Positions 43,194-52,178 of a stretch of 64,000 bases of DNA are shown here, piece by piece. Every line of letters starts with the position of its first letter. Within the stretch, counting starts at the first letter, position 1. This DNA comes from Bradyrhizobium zhengyangense (GTDB lineage: Bacteria > Pseudomonadota > Alphaproteobacteria > Rhizobiales > Xanthobacteraceae). The stretch is from contig NZ_JAKLUA010000016.1 in the NCBI RefSeq assembly GCF_022012435.1, positions 87,621-151,620 on the forward strand. Direction: 5' to 3'. Below the pieces are notes generated by a model. That model made no database searches. It was not told the origin of the DNA and worked only from the letters and a program-made list of their open reading frames with translations. Made by a program: the position numbers and the translations under genes.

Positions 43194-44639
43194 CTAACTA
43201 CGCACGACACGATACACGCACGCGTTTCCCACGACGCCGCGGAGAGGTGCGTCAAACTGAACGATGGCGTGGCCTGCGAGAAGGCCGCTGACGCCCGGCG
43301 CCGAATAAAGCGCTTCCGAGAGACAGATTTCGCCGGCATCAGCCAAGGCTTGCACGCGCGCCGCAACATTCACAGTCTGCCCGAAGTAGTCCAGATTTTC
43401 GTTGAGGGTCACTGCAATCGACGGGCCACAATGCGCTCCGATCTTTAGGATGATGCTCGGGTCACCATGCTCGCTGTTGTAGCGTTCTATTTCTCCGAGC
43501 ATCTGCAACGCCGCGGAGACCGCGTCGGTCGGGCGGGAGAAGACCGCCATCACGGCGTCCCCGATCGTCTTGACGATGGCGCCGGAATGCGCCTGGACGG
43601 TCGCTCCCAGCAAGGCAAAATGCTCGCGAACCAGGGCGTAGGCATTCAGATCGCCGAGACGCTCGTACATCGCGGTCGACCCCTTGAGATCCGTGAACAG
43701 CAAGGTCACCTGCCGGATACCGAGGCCTTCCCGCTCGTCGACACGTTCCGAGCGGAACAGGCGGCGGAAGGTATGCCGCGCAAGTAACATGCCGCCGGAC
43801 ATATACGGTTCGAACTCGAGCGCAGGCTTGGTCGTCTGAGCCAGGACGTCGGGCGGCCAATTGATCAAGAGCAATGAGCCACGCACTACGCCGGAGTTCT
43901 CCACGTCGATCACAACGGGGCCAGGCGGGACGACGGGCAGCGAAGGCGAAAAGCGCTGCGCATCATATCCGACGCGCAGGACGGTCGGCGCAGTTGCGGG
44001 TTCGCCTACGACCGAGACCACGAATGCAGCCTGCGTCTGGACGTTGACTCCGGCCAGGGCACCGGGACCGAGGTCGGCACGAAGAGAGGTGGTCGAGCCC
44101 GGCGGCAAGAACGCAAGTCCACGAACCAATCCCCGCAGGAAATCGAGGAATCGGACCTGCTGACCGGGCATGCGCGCGTCGCCAAGGAAACGAAGCTTCC
44201 AGTGGAAATCCTCGATCGAAAGGGAATCAGGATCATGAAATGGAATCCGCCGGAGCTGCGGCGAGACCGTAAACGTAACTTCAATGAAATCGTCGAGGTC
44301 GGTTTCACCGCTGACGTCGCAGAGGCCGCAAACGTAATGGGTTTTCAGGGTGCGCAGAGCGCCAAAGCTGTCGAGCACCATGCCGGACTGGGGACAAACA
44401 ACGTCCCAACTCATCTCGAACAACCCGCTCCTGGTCGCATGGAGAAACAGGTCGATGCTTTCAGCCTCGGTAATCGCGCGATCACGCGCGAACGCCAGGG
44501 GATTGATCCGGTAGAGCGAGAGATCGTCACCGCCCCTGATAAGCGTTTCGAATTTCGAGATCACGCGTGGGCTCCAGGATCGGGCCTGCTCGATCTCGGT
44601 CATCTTGCTTTCGAGCAGCCGCTCCTGGATGTGGGTCAT
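43194..44639 (-). CDS. Class III adenylate/guanylate cyclase with N-terminal DUF5939-like region
   Basis: A 481-residue signalling protein. An N-terminal region (residues 1-280) of DUF5939 type has CGLCDVSGE near residue 105. The C-terminal class III cyclase (about 300-478) has the metal Asp pair in LLFTDLKGSTAMYERLGD and VKTIGDAVMAVF, and LDYFGQTVNVAARVQ near 420, with the substrate Asp, the Asn and the Arg all present, so it should be active. Product (cAMP or cGMP) is not told by sequence with certainty. It is last in a co-directional set behind the thioredoxin-fold gene and the larger cyclase. Confidence 0.87.
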   Translation of the reverse strand: MTHIQERLLESKMTEIEQARSWSPRVISKFETLIRGGDDLSLYRINPLAFARDRAITEAESIDLFLHATRSGLFEMSWDVVCPQSGMVLDSFGALRTLKTHYVCGLCDVSGETDLDDFIEVTFTVSPQLRRIPFHDPDSLSIEDFHWKLRFLGDARMPGQQVRFLDFLRGLVRGLAFLPPGSTTSLRADLGPGALAGVNVQTQAAFVVSVVGEPATAPTVLRVGYDAQRFSPSLPVVPPGPVVIDVENSGVVRGSLLLINWPPDVLAQTTKPALEFEPYMSGGMLLARHTFRRLFRSERVDEREGLGIRQVTLLFTDLKGSTAMYERLGDLNAYALVREHFALLGATVQAHSGAIVKTIGDAVMAVFSRPTDAVSAALQMLGEIERYNSEHGDPSIILKIGAHCGPSIAVTLNENLDYFGQTVNVAARVQALADAGEICLSEALYSAPGVSGLLAGHAIVQFDAPLRGVVGNACVYRVVRS

Positions 44640-44736
44640 CGTGCGCCTGAGTCTTTACGAGTCATGAGCAGGAACTGTCGCCGCGGGTTGCAGCGCGTCG
44701 AGCGCGGCATTTGCACCGCCAACCCGGCGGCGATTC

Positions 44737-45417
44737 CTAGCTTGCCACTTGCGAGGCGGCCGACATCAACTCCTGGGGGCTCGGAGCCCCGAACATGCGT
44801 TGGCCGCCTTCAGGAACCTCGGTAAAGGACCAGCGCACGATCCCCTCACGATCGAGCAGGAACTGGCCGAACAGCTGGCCTTGGCCGGTTGCCGCCATGC
44901 GCTGATCGGCCTCCATCATCTGGTAGCCGTCCTTGTTGTTGAGGTACTCGGAAGCCGCCAACCGATTCATCGGCCCCGACGTTTCGCCGGGCATATCGAC
45001 CTGCATGCTCATGACAACGTCCATACCCACCTTGCGCGGCCACTCGGTCTCGTTCTCCGTAAACTCGATATTGGGCAGGCCGAACGCGCGGTGCGAGACC
45101 CGTTCTGGGTCGGACGCGGCAAGCAGATTGGGCAAGGGATGATAGCGGAAGTAGAGCCGCGCGCGCTCGATCGGCGTATTCACGACGGTGAGACTTTCGA
45201 CGCCCTTCTCGCGCAGGGCTGCGTCAAGTTGCGCCTGGGCCGCGATGTGGCGCCGACAGAACGGGCAGTGCAGCCCGCGAAACAAGCCGATCAATATCGG
45301 ACTATGCCCGCGAAAATCCTGGAGCGCGATCGTTCCATCGCGTGTGATGGCGTCCAGCACGATGTTCGGTGCACGATCGCCCGGCTGAAGCGGTCCATCG
45401 ACATGAAGTTCTGACAT
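44737..45417 (-). CDS. AhpC/TSA-like thioredoxin-fold protein
   Basis: A 226-residue peroxiredoxin-like protein. LIGLFRGLHCPFCRRHIAAQ near residue 47 has a CxxC in the peroxidatic region, as in DUF899/redoxin-type proteins. PLNLL-type sequence and a Met-rich middle (VVMSMQVDMPGETSGPMNRL) follow. There is no signal peptide. It lies 21 bases downstream of the large cyclase gene and 97 bases before the second cyclase, so redox sensing may be linked to cyclic nucleotide signalling, which is an inference. Confidence 0.8.
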   Translation of the reverse strand: MSELHVDGPLQPGDRAPNIVLDAITRDGTIALQDFRGHSPILIGLFRGLHCPFCRRHIAAQAQLDAALREKGVESLTVVNTPIERARLYFRYHPLPNLLAASDPERVSHRAFGLPNIEFTENETEWPRKVGMDVVMSMQVDMPGETSGPMNRLAASEYLNNKDGYQMMEADQRMAATGQGQLFGQFLLDREGIVRWSFTEVPEGGQRMFGAPSPQELMSAASQVAS

Positions 45418-45438
45418 GGTTGAACTCCTTCATATGAC

Positions 45439-48400
45439 TTAGTCAAGAAATGGCAACACGATCAGCCCGGCGGGATCGAGCCCGTGGCGGGCGCAGACAT
45501 CATGGGCCAGCGCGAAATATCGGTCTGCCTCGGGCATGTCGCCTCGATCAAGGCTCAGCGTGGCGAGACCATCATAGCACGGAAAAAGCTGCTGCGGTTC
45601 GCCGGTTTCGTTCGCCACCTCGATTGCCTCATTGTAGCAGAGGGAGGCCAGATCGGGGCGGAAATGACATTGATGGATTTGCCCGAGCACGATCAGGGGC
45701 ACGGAGAGATGCTCGCGCAGATCCAGCGCACGGTCGATTTCGATTGCCTTTTCGGCAGCCGGTACACCTTCCTCGCTACATCTGTCCGTGAAGGTGCAAC
45801 AGGCAACAGCAAAATTGGCAAGAAGACGCGCCTGGAAGCCGAGGTCCCCGATCCGGCGCGCGATATCGAGCCCACGCCGGCAGATCGTCACGGCTTTCGC
45901 CGGGTCGACAATCGTATAGAGCACACCGAGGTTGGTGTAGCCGCGGCAGGCTACGTTAAGGTGGCCGGCTGTTTCGGCGGCTGCAACACTTTGCTCCACC
46001 TCGCGCACCGCCTCCTCGTGTCGTCCAAGCCGCGCCAGCGCTACCCCCTTGGTGTTGAGGGCCTCCGCAATGGCACGTGCCGCCTCTAGCCCGCCCTGCT
46101 CGTCCGCCTCCGCCGGTACGGACCGTGCATAGCCGAGCGCCTCGTCTGCCCATCTCGCGGCGGCCACGTGATCGCCTGTCCGAAACGCGAGACGGCCGCG
46201 CTCCTGCAAGAGATGCGCCCACTCGATGGGCGCGTCGATCCCTCCAAGCAGGTTGGCCGCCTTGGCGTAATGCGTCTCTGCCTTGATCCGCTTGCCGGCA
46301 TCCCACAGCAATCGGCCAAGCTTACGAAGAATTCGTGCTTCGCCGATCCGGTCCTGCGTGGCGCGGTGCCCCTCCAACGCGCTGCGAAAGTGCTCCTCGG
46401 CCGTGTTCCGGCGGCCAGCCGCGGCACAGAGGTCCGCAATCCGCTCGTACAGGACCAGACGTTCCGGCTCACGTTCGCTGCCGCCGGTCAACAGCACGGC
46501 GAGGGCCTGCTGGTAGAGACGGATGGCATCGTCATTGGCATAGCTGGCGCGTGCGCGGTCGCCGGCCGCGCGCAAATAGCGCGCGCCTTTCGGCTTGCTC
46601 GCGCTCAGACTGAAGTGATGTCCGAGCAGTATGAGATCTTCGAGCCGCTCGGGCTCATTGCTATAGAGCCTCTCGAGCGCCCCACCAATCCGTCCATGAA
46701 GCTCGATCCGGCGCTGCAGAAGCAGGTTTTGATAGATGACGTCCTGAAGCATGGTTTGCGTGAAGCGGTAGGTCCGCAGCGAAATCGAGTTCGAGCCCGC
46801 GATCTCCTCGACGATTTCCGCATCGCACAGAAGTTCGAGCCCTGCTTCAACCCTTGCCGGCTCGGTTGCCGCCGCACCGAGAGTAGCCGCATCAAAACGC
46901 GGGCCGATCACCGCGGCCTCCTGTGCTAGGCGGCGCACCTGATGCGGCAACCGGTCGAGACGCGCGAGCAACAACGCCTGAATACTTGCCGGAATATCGG
47001 CGGCGGCTTCATCCGACGTCATCCGCCACTGCGCACCGTCGCGCTCCAGAGTACCGGCTTCGATCAGGCCGCGTATGATCTCCTCGAGGAAAAGCGGATT
47101 GCCGCCGGCACGATCGAGGATCCGACTAAACAGACGCCCCGGCGGTTCACGCCAACCGTGACTGAAGTAAGCCGCGAGCAGCCTTTGTCCGTCGGCGTCG
47201 CCAAGCGGGGGCAGCCGGAGGGTTGCGTGACTGATCCTGCTCGAACCGAACTGGTCCAGTTCCAGCATCGGCCGATGCGTAAACAGCAGCATCAGCCGCG
47301 TCCGCTCAAGTCGATCCATCAGGAAGCGCAACGCTTCCAGAGACACCGCATCGGCCCAATGCAGATCCTCGACGATGATCAGCAGTGGCGACAGTGCCAG
47401 GCGGCGCTCGAAGACGGTGCGAATCGCGAAAAATATCTGCCGGCGGAGCTGTTCAGGCTCGACATGCCTGAGCAAGGTGTTGGGGTCGCCGAGGCCGAGT
47501 ACGTGCAAATAGAGGGGTATCAGGCGGTCGGCCTCGTCAGTCGCGAGGCCAAGCTCCGACAGCGCTTCGGCGACCTTCGCCTCCGCCTCAGTGGCGCCCG
47601 CCTTCTGCGCGATGCCATAGGCGCTGCGCAGCACGGCGGCGAGTGTGCCATAGGATTGTTCGCCGAGCGGCGAGCACGCCGCCTGCCGGATCGCCACGCC
47701 AGCGAATTGATCCTGGTCGCGAATGCGGGCGACGAACTCCCTGACCAGGCGCGTTTTCCCGATGCCGGCTTCACCGACCAGCCGCACCAATTGTGCCGCG
47801 CCGCCGCACGCGAGATCAAGGCTGCCGATCATGCGCGCAAGCTCGGCGTCCCGCCCGATCAACGGCGCATTGAGGCCCAGCGTATCGAGACCTCGCGCCG
47901 CGCGGGGCGTGTCGAGCGCTTCCTTCAGACGGTGGACCAGCACGCTGCCCATCTTGCCCTTGAGTGAGACCTCGCCAAGCGAGTCATAGGAAAACGCATG
48001 CCGCGTCAGCCGGTGGGTCAACGGCCCGACCAGCACCTCGCCCGGAGCCGCCATCGATTGTAGTCGCTGGGCGGTATTCACCGTGTCGCCGGTCACCGAA
48101 TAGGATTTGGTGACACCCGCACCGAGCCCGCCCGCGACGACATGCCCGGTATTAATCCCGACATGGAGCAGCAGAGGTGAACCTGCATACGCCTTCGCGC
48201 GTTCGCTGAGGCGCGCCGTCCGGTCGATCATGTCGAGGGCAGCGCGCACCGCCCGCTCCGGGTCATCCTCGTGCGCCGCCGGCGCACCAAACAGGGCCAG
48301 CAGCGCATCGCCGATGAATTTGTCCACGAAGCCGCCAAAGCTTTGCACTGCGGCCGTCAACTCCTCGAACAATTCGTTTTGAAGCGTCTGCATGACCTCG

Positions 48401-48765
48401 GGGTCGAGCCGCTCACTCATCGCAGTGAAGCCGCTGAGGTCGGCAAACAGCACGGTGATGGTGCGGCGGTTCGCCTCGCTGTCGATCTTGTCCGACGGAG
48501 CTCGAAATGCGGCTTGGGCCTCCTCTGCCGGCGCGAGCGGCGGGGAGGAGGAGCGGATCGGGAGCGTCGTCGGGCTCGTCCGCGCCGATGCCTGCTCGCC
48601 GCCTGCGGGGACCTCAGAGACGAAGACGCCGCATTTCGGGCAATAGGCGAAATCCGGCGCGCATCGAAAGCCGCAGCCAGGGCACGCGTTCGGCTGCTTC
48701 GTGCCGCACTTCGGGCAGAAGGCAAAGCCGCTCTGGACCTCTAGACCACAGCAAGAGCAGTTCAT
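45439..48765 (-). CDS. Zinc-ribbon / class III cyclase / AAA-type ATPase / TPR regulator protein
   Basis: A 1108-residue multidomain protein. Two zinc ribbons come first (MNCSCCGLEVQSGFAFCPKC and CPGCGFRCAPDFAYCPKCGV; residues 1-50). The cyclase domain (about 100-285) has LFADLSGFTAMSERLD, FIGDALLALFG and VTGDTVNTAQRLQ, all catalytic positions present. The NTPase domain (about 300-620) has Walker A GEAGIGKTRLVRE and Walker B LLIIVEDLHWADA. From about 640 to the end there are TPR-like helical pairs. Such proteins combine nucleotide cyclase output with STAND-type signalling. It leads the three-gene cluster. Confidence 0.9.
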   Translation of the reverse strand: MNCSCCGLEVQSGFAFCPKCGTKQPNACPGCGFRCAPDFAYCPKCGVFVSEVPAGGEQASARTSPTTLPIRSSSPPLAPAEEAQAAFRAPSDKIDSEANRRTITVLFADLSGFTAMSERLDPEVMQTLQNELFEELTAAVQSFGGFVDKFIGDALLALFGAPAAHEDDPERAVRAALDMIDRTARLSERAKAYAGSPLLLHVGINTGHVVAGGLGAGVTKSYSVTGDTVNTAQRLQSMAAPGEVLVGPLTHRLTRHAFSYDSLGEVSLKGKMGSVLVHRLKEALDTPRAARGLDTLGLNAPLIGRDAELARMIGSLDLACGGAAQLVRLVGEAGIGKTRLVREFVARIRDQDQFAGVAIRQAACSPLGEQSYGTLAAVLRSAYGIAQKAGATEAEAKVAEALSELGLATDEADRLIPLYLHVLGLGDPNTLLRHVEPEQLRRQIFFAIRTVFERRLALSPLLIIVEDLHWADAVSLEALRFLMDRLERTRLMLLFTHRPMLELDQFGSSRISHATLRLPPLGDADGQRLLAAYFSHGWREPPGRLFSRILDRAGGNPLFLEEIIRGLIEAGTLERDGAQWRMTSDEAAADIPASIQALLLARLDRLPHQVRRLAQEAAVIGPRFDAATLGAAATEPARVEAGLELLCDAEIVEEIAGSNSISLRTYRFTQTMLQDVIYQNLLLQRRIELHGRIGGALERLYSNEPERLEDLILLGHHFSLSASKPKGARYLRAAGDRARASYANDDAIRLYQQALAVLLTGGSEREPERLVLYERIADLCAAAGRRNTAEEHFRSALEGHRATQDRIGEARILRKLGRLLWDAGKRIKAETHYAKAANLLGGIDAPIEWAHLLQERGRLAFRTGDHVAAARWADEALGYARSVPAEADEQGGLEAARAIAEALNTKGVALARLGRHEEAVREVEQSVAAAETAGHLNVACRGYTNLGVLYTIVDPAKAVTICRRGLDIARRIGDLGFQARLLANFAVACCTFTDRCSEEGVPAAEKAIEIDRALDLREHLSVPLIVLGQIHQCHFRPDLASLCYNEAIEVANETGEPQQLFPCYDGLATLSLDRGDMPEADRYFALAHDVCARHGLDPAGLIVLPFLD

Positions 48766-49056
48766 GGGTCAAGATCTCGCGGAAGCCGCGATGGCGCGAT
48801 CTACTGGACCTGCCGGATGGGCCCAGAAACCAGGCAAGCATGGCCTCGTCGCACCGGAAGAGCAAGCGGTGGTTGGTCAACATGTCCGTATCGGATGGGC
48901 GACGAAGCGATGCTGCGGACGCACTGGCGCACCGCGCGTCGTCGGCAAGCATGGCGGCATGCAGTAGCGCCGATTGACAGGGGCTTGGCCGCGGCTACCC
49001 TGCCGAACAGAACAACAAGAATAAGGGGGAATCGCCGTGAAACCCGTCATCGCATC
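48766..49056. other. 291-base intergenic region, divergent
   Basis: No gene seen. It must hold promoters for the cyclase gene (minus) and the MFS gene (plus). The plus side ends AAGGGGGAATCGCC and a GTG at 49036 that opens a 7-codon frame (GTG AAA CCC GTC ATC GCA TCT, then TGA), overlapping the TTG start of the MFS gene. Confidence 0.5.
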
Positions 49057-50301
49057 TTGAGCACATCCGCGCTCGCACCATTCCGCATTCGCAACTATCG
49101 CTTTCAGTGGCCGTCGGACCTGCTCACCTCCTGGGCGTTCGAGGTCGAGACGCTGGTGCTCGGCTGGTACATCCTGGTCGAAACAGGCTCGGTGCTGCTG
49201 CTGACCGTTCTCGCCTCGCTGCAATATGTGGGAACGCTGATCGCTCCGGTGCTCGGAATGGTCGGCGACCGCATGGGTCACCGCGATCTTCTTGGCGTGC
49301 TGCGTCTCACCTATACCGTGCTCGCCTCGACCATCATGGCGCTGGCGCTGACCGGCCATCTCGCGCCGCTCAAGGTGATGATCATCGTGACGATCATGGG
49401 CCTGATCCGCTCCTCGGATCTCGGCCTTCGCAGCGCACTGCTTGCCGACATCATGCCGGCCGAGCTGCTGGTGGGGGCGATCAGCCTGTCACGCACGACC
49501 CAGGACAGCGCGCGCATCGCCGGCGCGCTGACCGGAGCCGGACTGTTCGCGACCTTCGGCATCGGCAAGGTCTATGTGGTGATCGCCTGCCTCTATGTCG
49601 TGGCCGCCGGTCTGATGTTCTGCCTGACCCGACCGGCGAAGTCCGCCGAGCATCGCACGGTCGAGAGCCATTCCGGCTCGCGGCTGCTGCGCGATCTCAA
49701 GGAAGGCCTCGTTTTTTCCTGGAATGGGCCCGCCATGCTGGCCGCGCTGTGCGTCGCATTCCTGGCCAATCTCACTGCTTTTCCGCTGACGAATGGGCTG
49801 CTGCCCTACATCGCGCGCGACATCTTTCATACCGACCAGACCGGCCTTGGTTATCTCTCGGCAAGCTTCGCGCTGGGCTCGCTGATCGGCTCCGTCACGC
49901 TTAGTCTGGTTAGCGGCCTGCGTATCGCCCGCCTTTTGATCGGCGCCACCCTCGCCTGGTACACGCTGCTGTTGGTGTTCGTCGAAATCAGGACCATACA
50001 GGTGGCGATGGCCTGCCTGGTGCTGGCCGGCATCGCCCAGAGCATGTCGATGATCTCGGCAGCCGTCATCCTGATGCGGACCGCCAGCGCTCACCTGCGC
50101 GGCCGCGTGATGGGGGTGCGCATGATGGTGATCTACGGCCTGCCGATCGGATTGCTCGCGGCTGGCAGCCTGATCGACCTCATCGGCTATTCCGCGACGG
50201 GGTCGCTCTATGCCGCCGCGGGCTTCATCGCGATGCTGGCGATCGCGGTCCGCTGGCGCACCGACCTCTGGCCGGTGCACGCGCCCGCCAATGCGCGGTA
50301 G
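49057..50301 (+). CDS. MFS transporter with disturbed 5' end
   Basis: A 414-residue protein with about twelve hydrophobic segments, of the enterobactin-exporter-like (MFS_3) type. It has FRIRNYRFQWPSDLLTSWAF near the start, then GDRMGHRDLLGVLRLTYTVL and LRGRVMGVRMMVIYGLP. The best ribosome site (AGGGGGA at 49023-49030) points to GTG 49036, but that frame ends after 7 codons at TGA 49057-49060, which overlaps the TTG (49057) used here. One extra T would give a fused start MKPVIASLSTSALAPF. So either the real start is TTG by reinitiation or there is a one-base deletion. Confidence 0.78.
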   Translation: MSTSALAPFRIRNYRFQWPSDLLTSWAFEVETLVLGWYILVETGSVLLLTVLASLQYVGTLIAPVLGMVGDRMGHRDLLGVLRLTYTVLASTIMALALTGHLAPLKVMIIVTIMGLIRSSDLGLRSALLADIMPAELLVGAISLSRTTQDSARIAGALTGAGLFATFGIGKVYVVIACLYVVAAGLMFCLTRPAKSAEHRTVESHSGSRLLRDLKEGLVFSWNGPAMLAALCVAFLANLTAFPLTNGLLPYIARDIFHTDQTGLGYLSASFALGSLIGSVTLSLVSGLRIARLLIGATLAWYTLLLVFVEIRTIQVAMACLVLAGIAQSMSMISAAVILMRTASAHLRGRVMGVRMMVIYGLPIGLLAAGSLIDLIGYSATGSLYAAAGFIAMLAIAVRWRTDLWPVHAPANAR

Positions 50302-50311
50302 ATTTTGTTTT

Positions 50312-50359
50312 GACGCGTTTTCTTGACGCGAACCGGTATCCACTTCGCTTGAAAACGCT
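50312..50359 (-). repeat. 48-bp dispersed repeat, copy 2 (inverted)
   Basis: Reverse complement of 35616-35663, with 2 mismatches in 48. It lies between the convergent stops of the MFS gene (50301) and the Crp-family gene (50364), where it may serve as a terminator. Confidence 0.85.
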
Positions 50360-50363
50360 CTAA

Positions 50364-51077
50364 CTAATCCCCGTATCCACGCAGCCGCTCGACATTGAGG
50401 ATCGTGACGCCGCCATATTCCAGCCGCAGCAGCCCCTCTTTCTCCAGCCGGTTCAGCGCGCGGTTGGCGTTCTGTCTGGACATACCGGAGAGCGCGCCGA
50501 TCTCCTCCTGGGTGATCTCCAGATGCGCGGTCGATTCGGGATAGAGGATCGGGTTGAACAGGGAGGCAATGCTGCGGGCAAGTCGAGAGGTCGCATCGAG
50601 GGTGCGGTTGACCTCAAGCATGCCGATGAATTGGCCGAGCCGCTCGTTGAGCTGGCGCACCAGGAAGCGGTTGAAGCCGACGCTGTTCTCGAACAGCCAC
50701 ATGAAGGCTGAGCGTTCCATCAGCGCGACGCGGCTGTCGCGCAGCGCGACCACGTCGTAGCGGCGCAATTCGTTCTTGAGCACGCTGCCTTCGCCGAACC
50801 ACGCGCCTGCCGTGAGCCCGGCCAGGCTGGTCTCCTTGCCGTCGCGCGACACCCCGCCCATGCGGGCGAGGCCACTCACCATACCCGCCCAATAGTCGAA
50901 TTTGTCGCCGCGCATAAACACGGTCTCGCCGGTACCGTAGGACCGTTCGGTGATCCCGGCGCGGGCAACCTCGATCTCCGCTGGCGTGAGCTCGCGTGAC
51001 CAGGCGGCGACGCGCCTCAGTTGATCCTCTGAAATCATGATCGAGAGGCCGGCCATCCTTCTGTTGCATTGCAACAT
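50364..51077 (-). CDS. Crp/Fnr-family transcriptional regulator
   Basis: A 237-residue protein. The start at 51077 (MLQCNRRMAGLSIMISEDQL) is favoured by GGAG 5 bases upstream; M14 of this form (51038) is an alternative. The cNMP-binding-like beta roll spans roughly residues 30-145 (GETVFMRGDKFDYWAGMVSG; WFGEGSVLKNELRRYDVVAL), and the HTH reads LEITQEEIGALSGMSRQNANRALNRLEKEGLL near residue 185. There is no FNR-type Cys cluster. It is divergent from the Liv/acyl-CoA synthetase operon and is its likely regulator. Confidence 0.88.
   Translation of the reverse strand: MLQCNRRMAGLSIMISEDQLRRVAAWSRELTPAEIEVARAGITERSYGTGETVFMRGDKFDYWAGMVSGLARMGGVSRDGKETSLAGLTAGAWFGEGSVLKNELRRYDVVALRDSRVALMERSAFMWLFENSVGFNRFLVRQLNERLGQFIGMLEVNRTLDATSRLARSIASLFNPILYPESTAHLEITQEEIGALSGMSRQNANRALNRLEKEGLLRLEYGGVTILNVERLRGYGD
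51062..51076. promoter_or_regulatory. Palindrome overlapping the Crp-family start codon
   Basis: TGTTGCA-T-TGCAACA, perfect 7-bp arms with a single centre base, covering the ATG and next codons. It may be an autoregulatory site or chance; it is short. Confidence 0.35.
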
Positions 51078-51356
51078 GATCGCTCCAGCCACCAGCCTAC
51101 GAAAGAAGGAGGCAGCGGCCGACTGAAAAACTTTGTCGCAGAATTGTCAGGCCGGAGACATTTCAAATTAGCGCTTTCCCCTATTGAGAACCACCTCGGG
51201 CGATGCGGCTTTTGATCCCAAACAGGGCGAAAGCGGCGCGGCTCTGGTCGGGACCATGTGCTGCATGGCCTCGCTGGGGCGGCCGTACTAGGATCGTCCA
51301 GGAGGAACCGACGAAGAGCGCCGCTGAATGCGCCATCACCGGGAGGGATTTGTTTG

Positions 51357-52178
51357 GTGGCTACCAGTCTCGAAGTGCGCGGCGTGTCCTTGCGATTCGG
51401 CGGCGTTCGTGCGCTGACCGACGTCAGCTTCGCCATCAACGAGGGCGAGCTGTTCTCGATCATCGGTCCCAACGGCGCCGGCAAGACCTCGATCGTGAAC
51501 TGTATTTCCGGCCGCTATAAGCCGACCGAAGGTCAGCTGTTCTACCAGGGCCGCGACATCACGGGGCTGACGCCGAATGCGCGCCCCAAGCTCGGCATCG
51601 GCCGCACTTTCCAGAACCTTGCGCTATTCCACCACATGAGCGTGCTCGACAACATCATGGTCGGCCGCCATCACCTCTTGAAGAATAATTTCCTCACGGG
51701 CTCGCTGTACTGGCTCACCGGCGCGCGCAAGGAAGAGCTCGCGCATCGCCGCAAGGTCGAGGAGATCATTGACTTCCTCGACCTGCAGTCGGTGCGCAAA
51801 GCCACCGCCGGCACCCTCTCCTATGGCCTGCGCAAGCGCGTCGAACTCGCCCGCGCCATGGCGCTGGAGCCGCGCCTTATCCTCCTCGACGAGCCGATGG
51901 CCGGCATGAACTTCGAGGAGAAGGAGGACATGGCCCGCTACATCGTCGATCTCAACGAGGAGTTCGGCATGACGGTCGTGATGATCGAGCACGACATGGG
52001 CGTTGTGATGGACATCTCCCACCGCGTTATGGTGCTGGATTTCGGCCGCAAGATCGCCGAGGGCGATCCCGCCGCCGTGCTCGCCGATCCTCACGTCAAG
52101 CGCGCCTATCTCGGCGAAGAGGACGAGGCGCTGGTCGGCCCCGATGATGCACCGCCGGCGCAGGAGAGCGCGGCATGA
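51357..52178 (+). CDS. livG: Branched-chain-type ABC ATPase, LivG-like, of the second Liv cluster
   Basis: A 273-residue ATPase. Walker A IIGPNGAGKTSIVNCISG near residue 37, the LivG FQNLALFHHMSVLDNIMVG near 85, the C-motif position GTLSYGLRKRVELARAMALEPRLILLDEPMAGMN near 157. GTG 51357 is taken as start (TTG 51354 is equally possible), with GGGAGGG at 51341-51347. It overlaps the acyl-CoA synthetase gene by 4 bases (ATGA). It is the first gene of a six-gene cluster. Confidence 0.9.
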   Translation: MATSLEVRGVSLRFGGVRALTDVSFAINEGELFSIIGPNGAGKTSIVNCISGRYKPTEGQLFYQGRDITGLTPNARPKLGIGRTFQNLALFHHMSVLDNIMVGRHHLLKNNFLTGSLYWLTGARKEELAHRRKVEEIIDFLDLQSVRKATAGTLSYGLRKRVELARAMALEPRLILLDEPMAGMNFEEKEDMARYIVDLNEEFGMTVVMIEHDMGVVMDISHRVMVLDFGRKIAEGDPAAVLADPHVKRAYLGEEDEALVGPDDAPPAQESAA

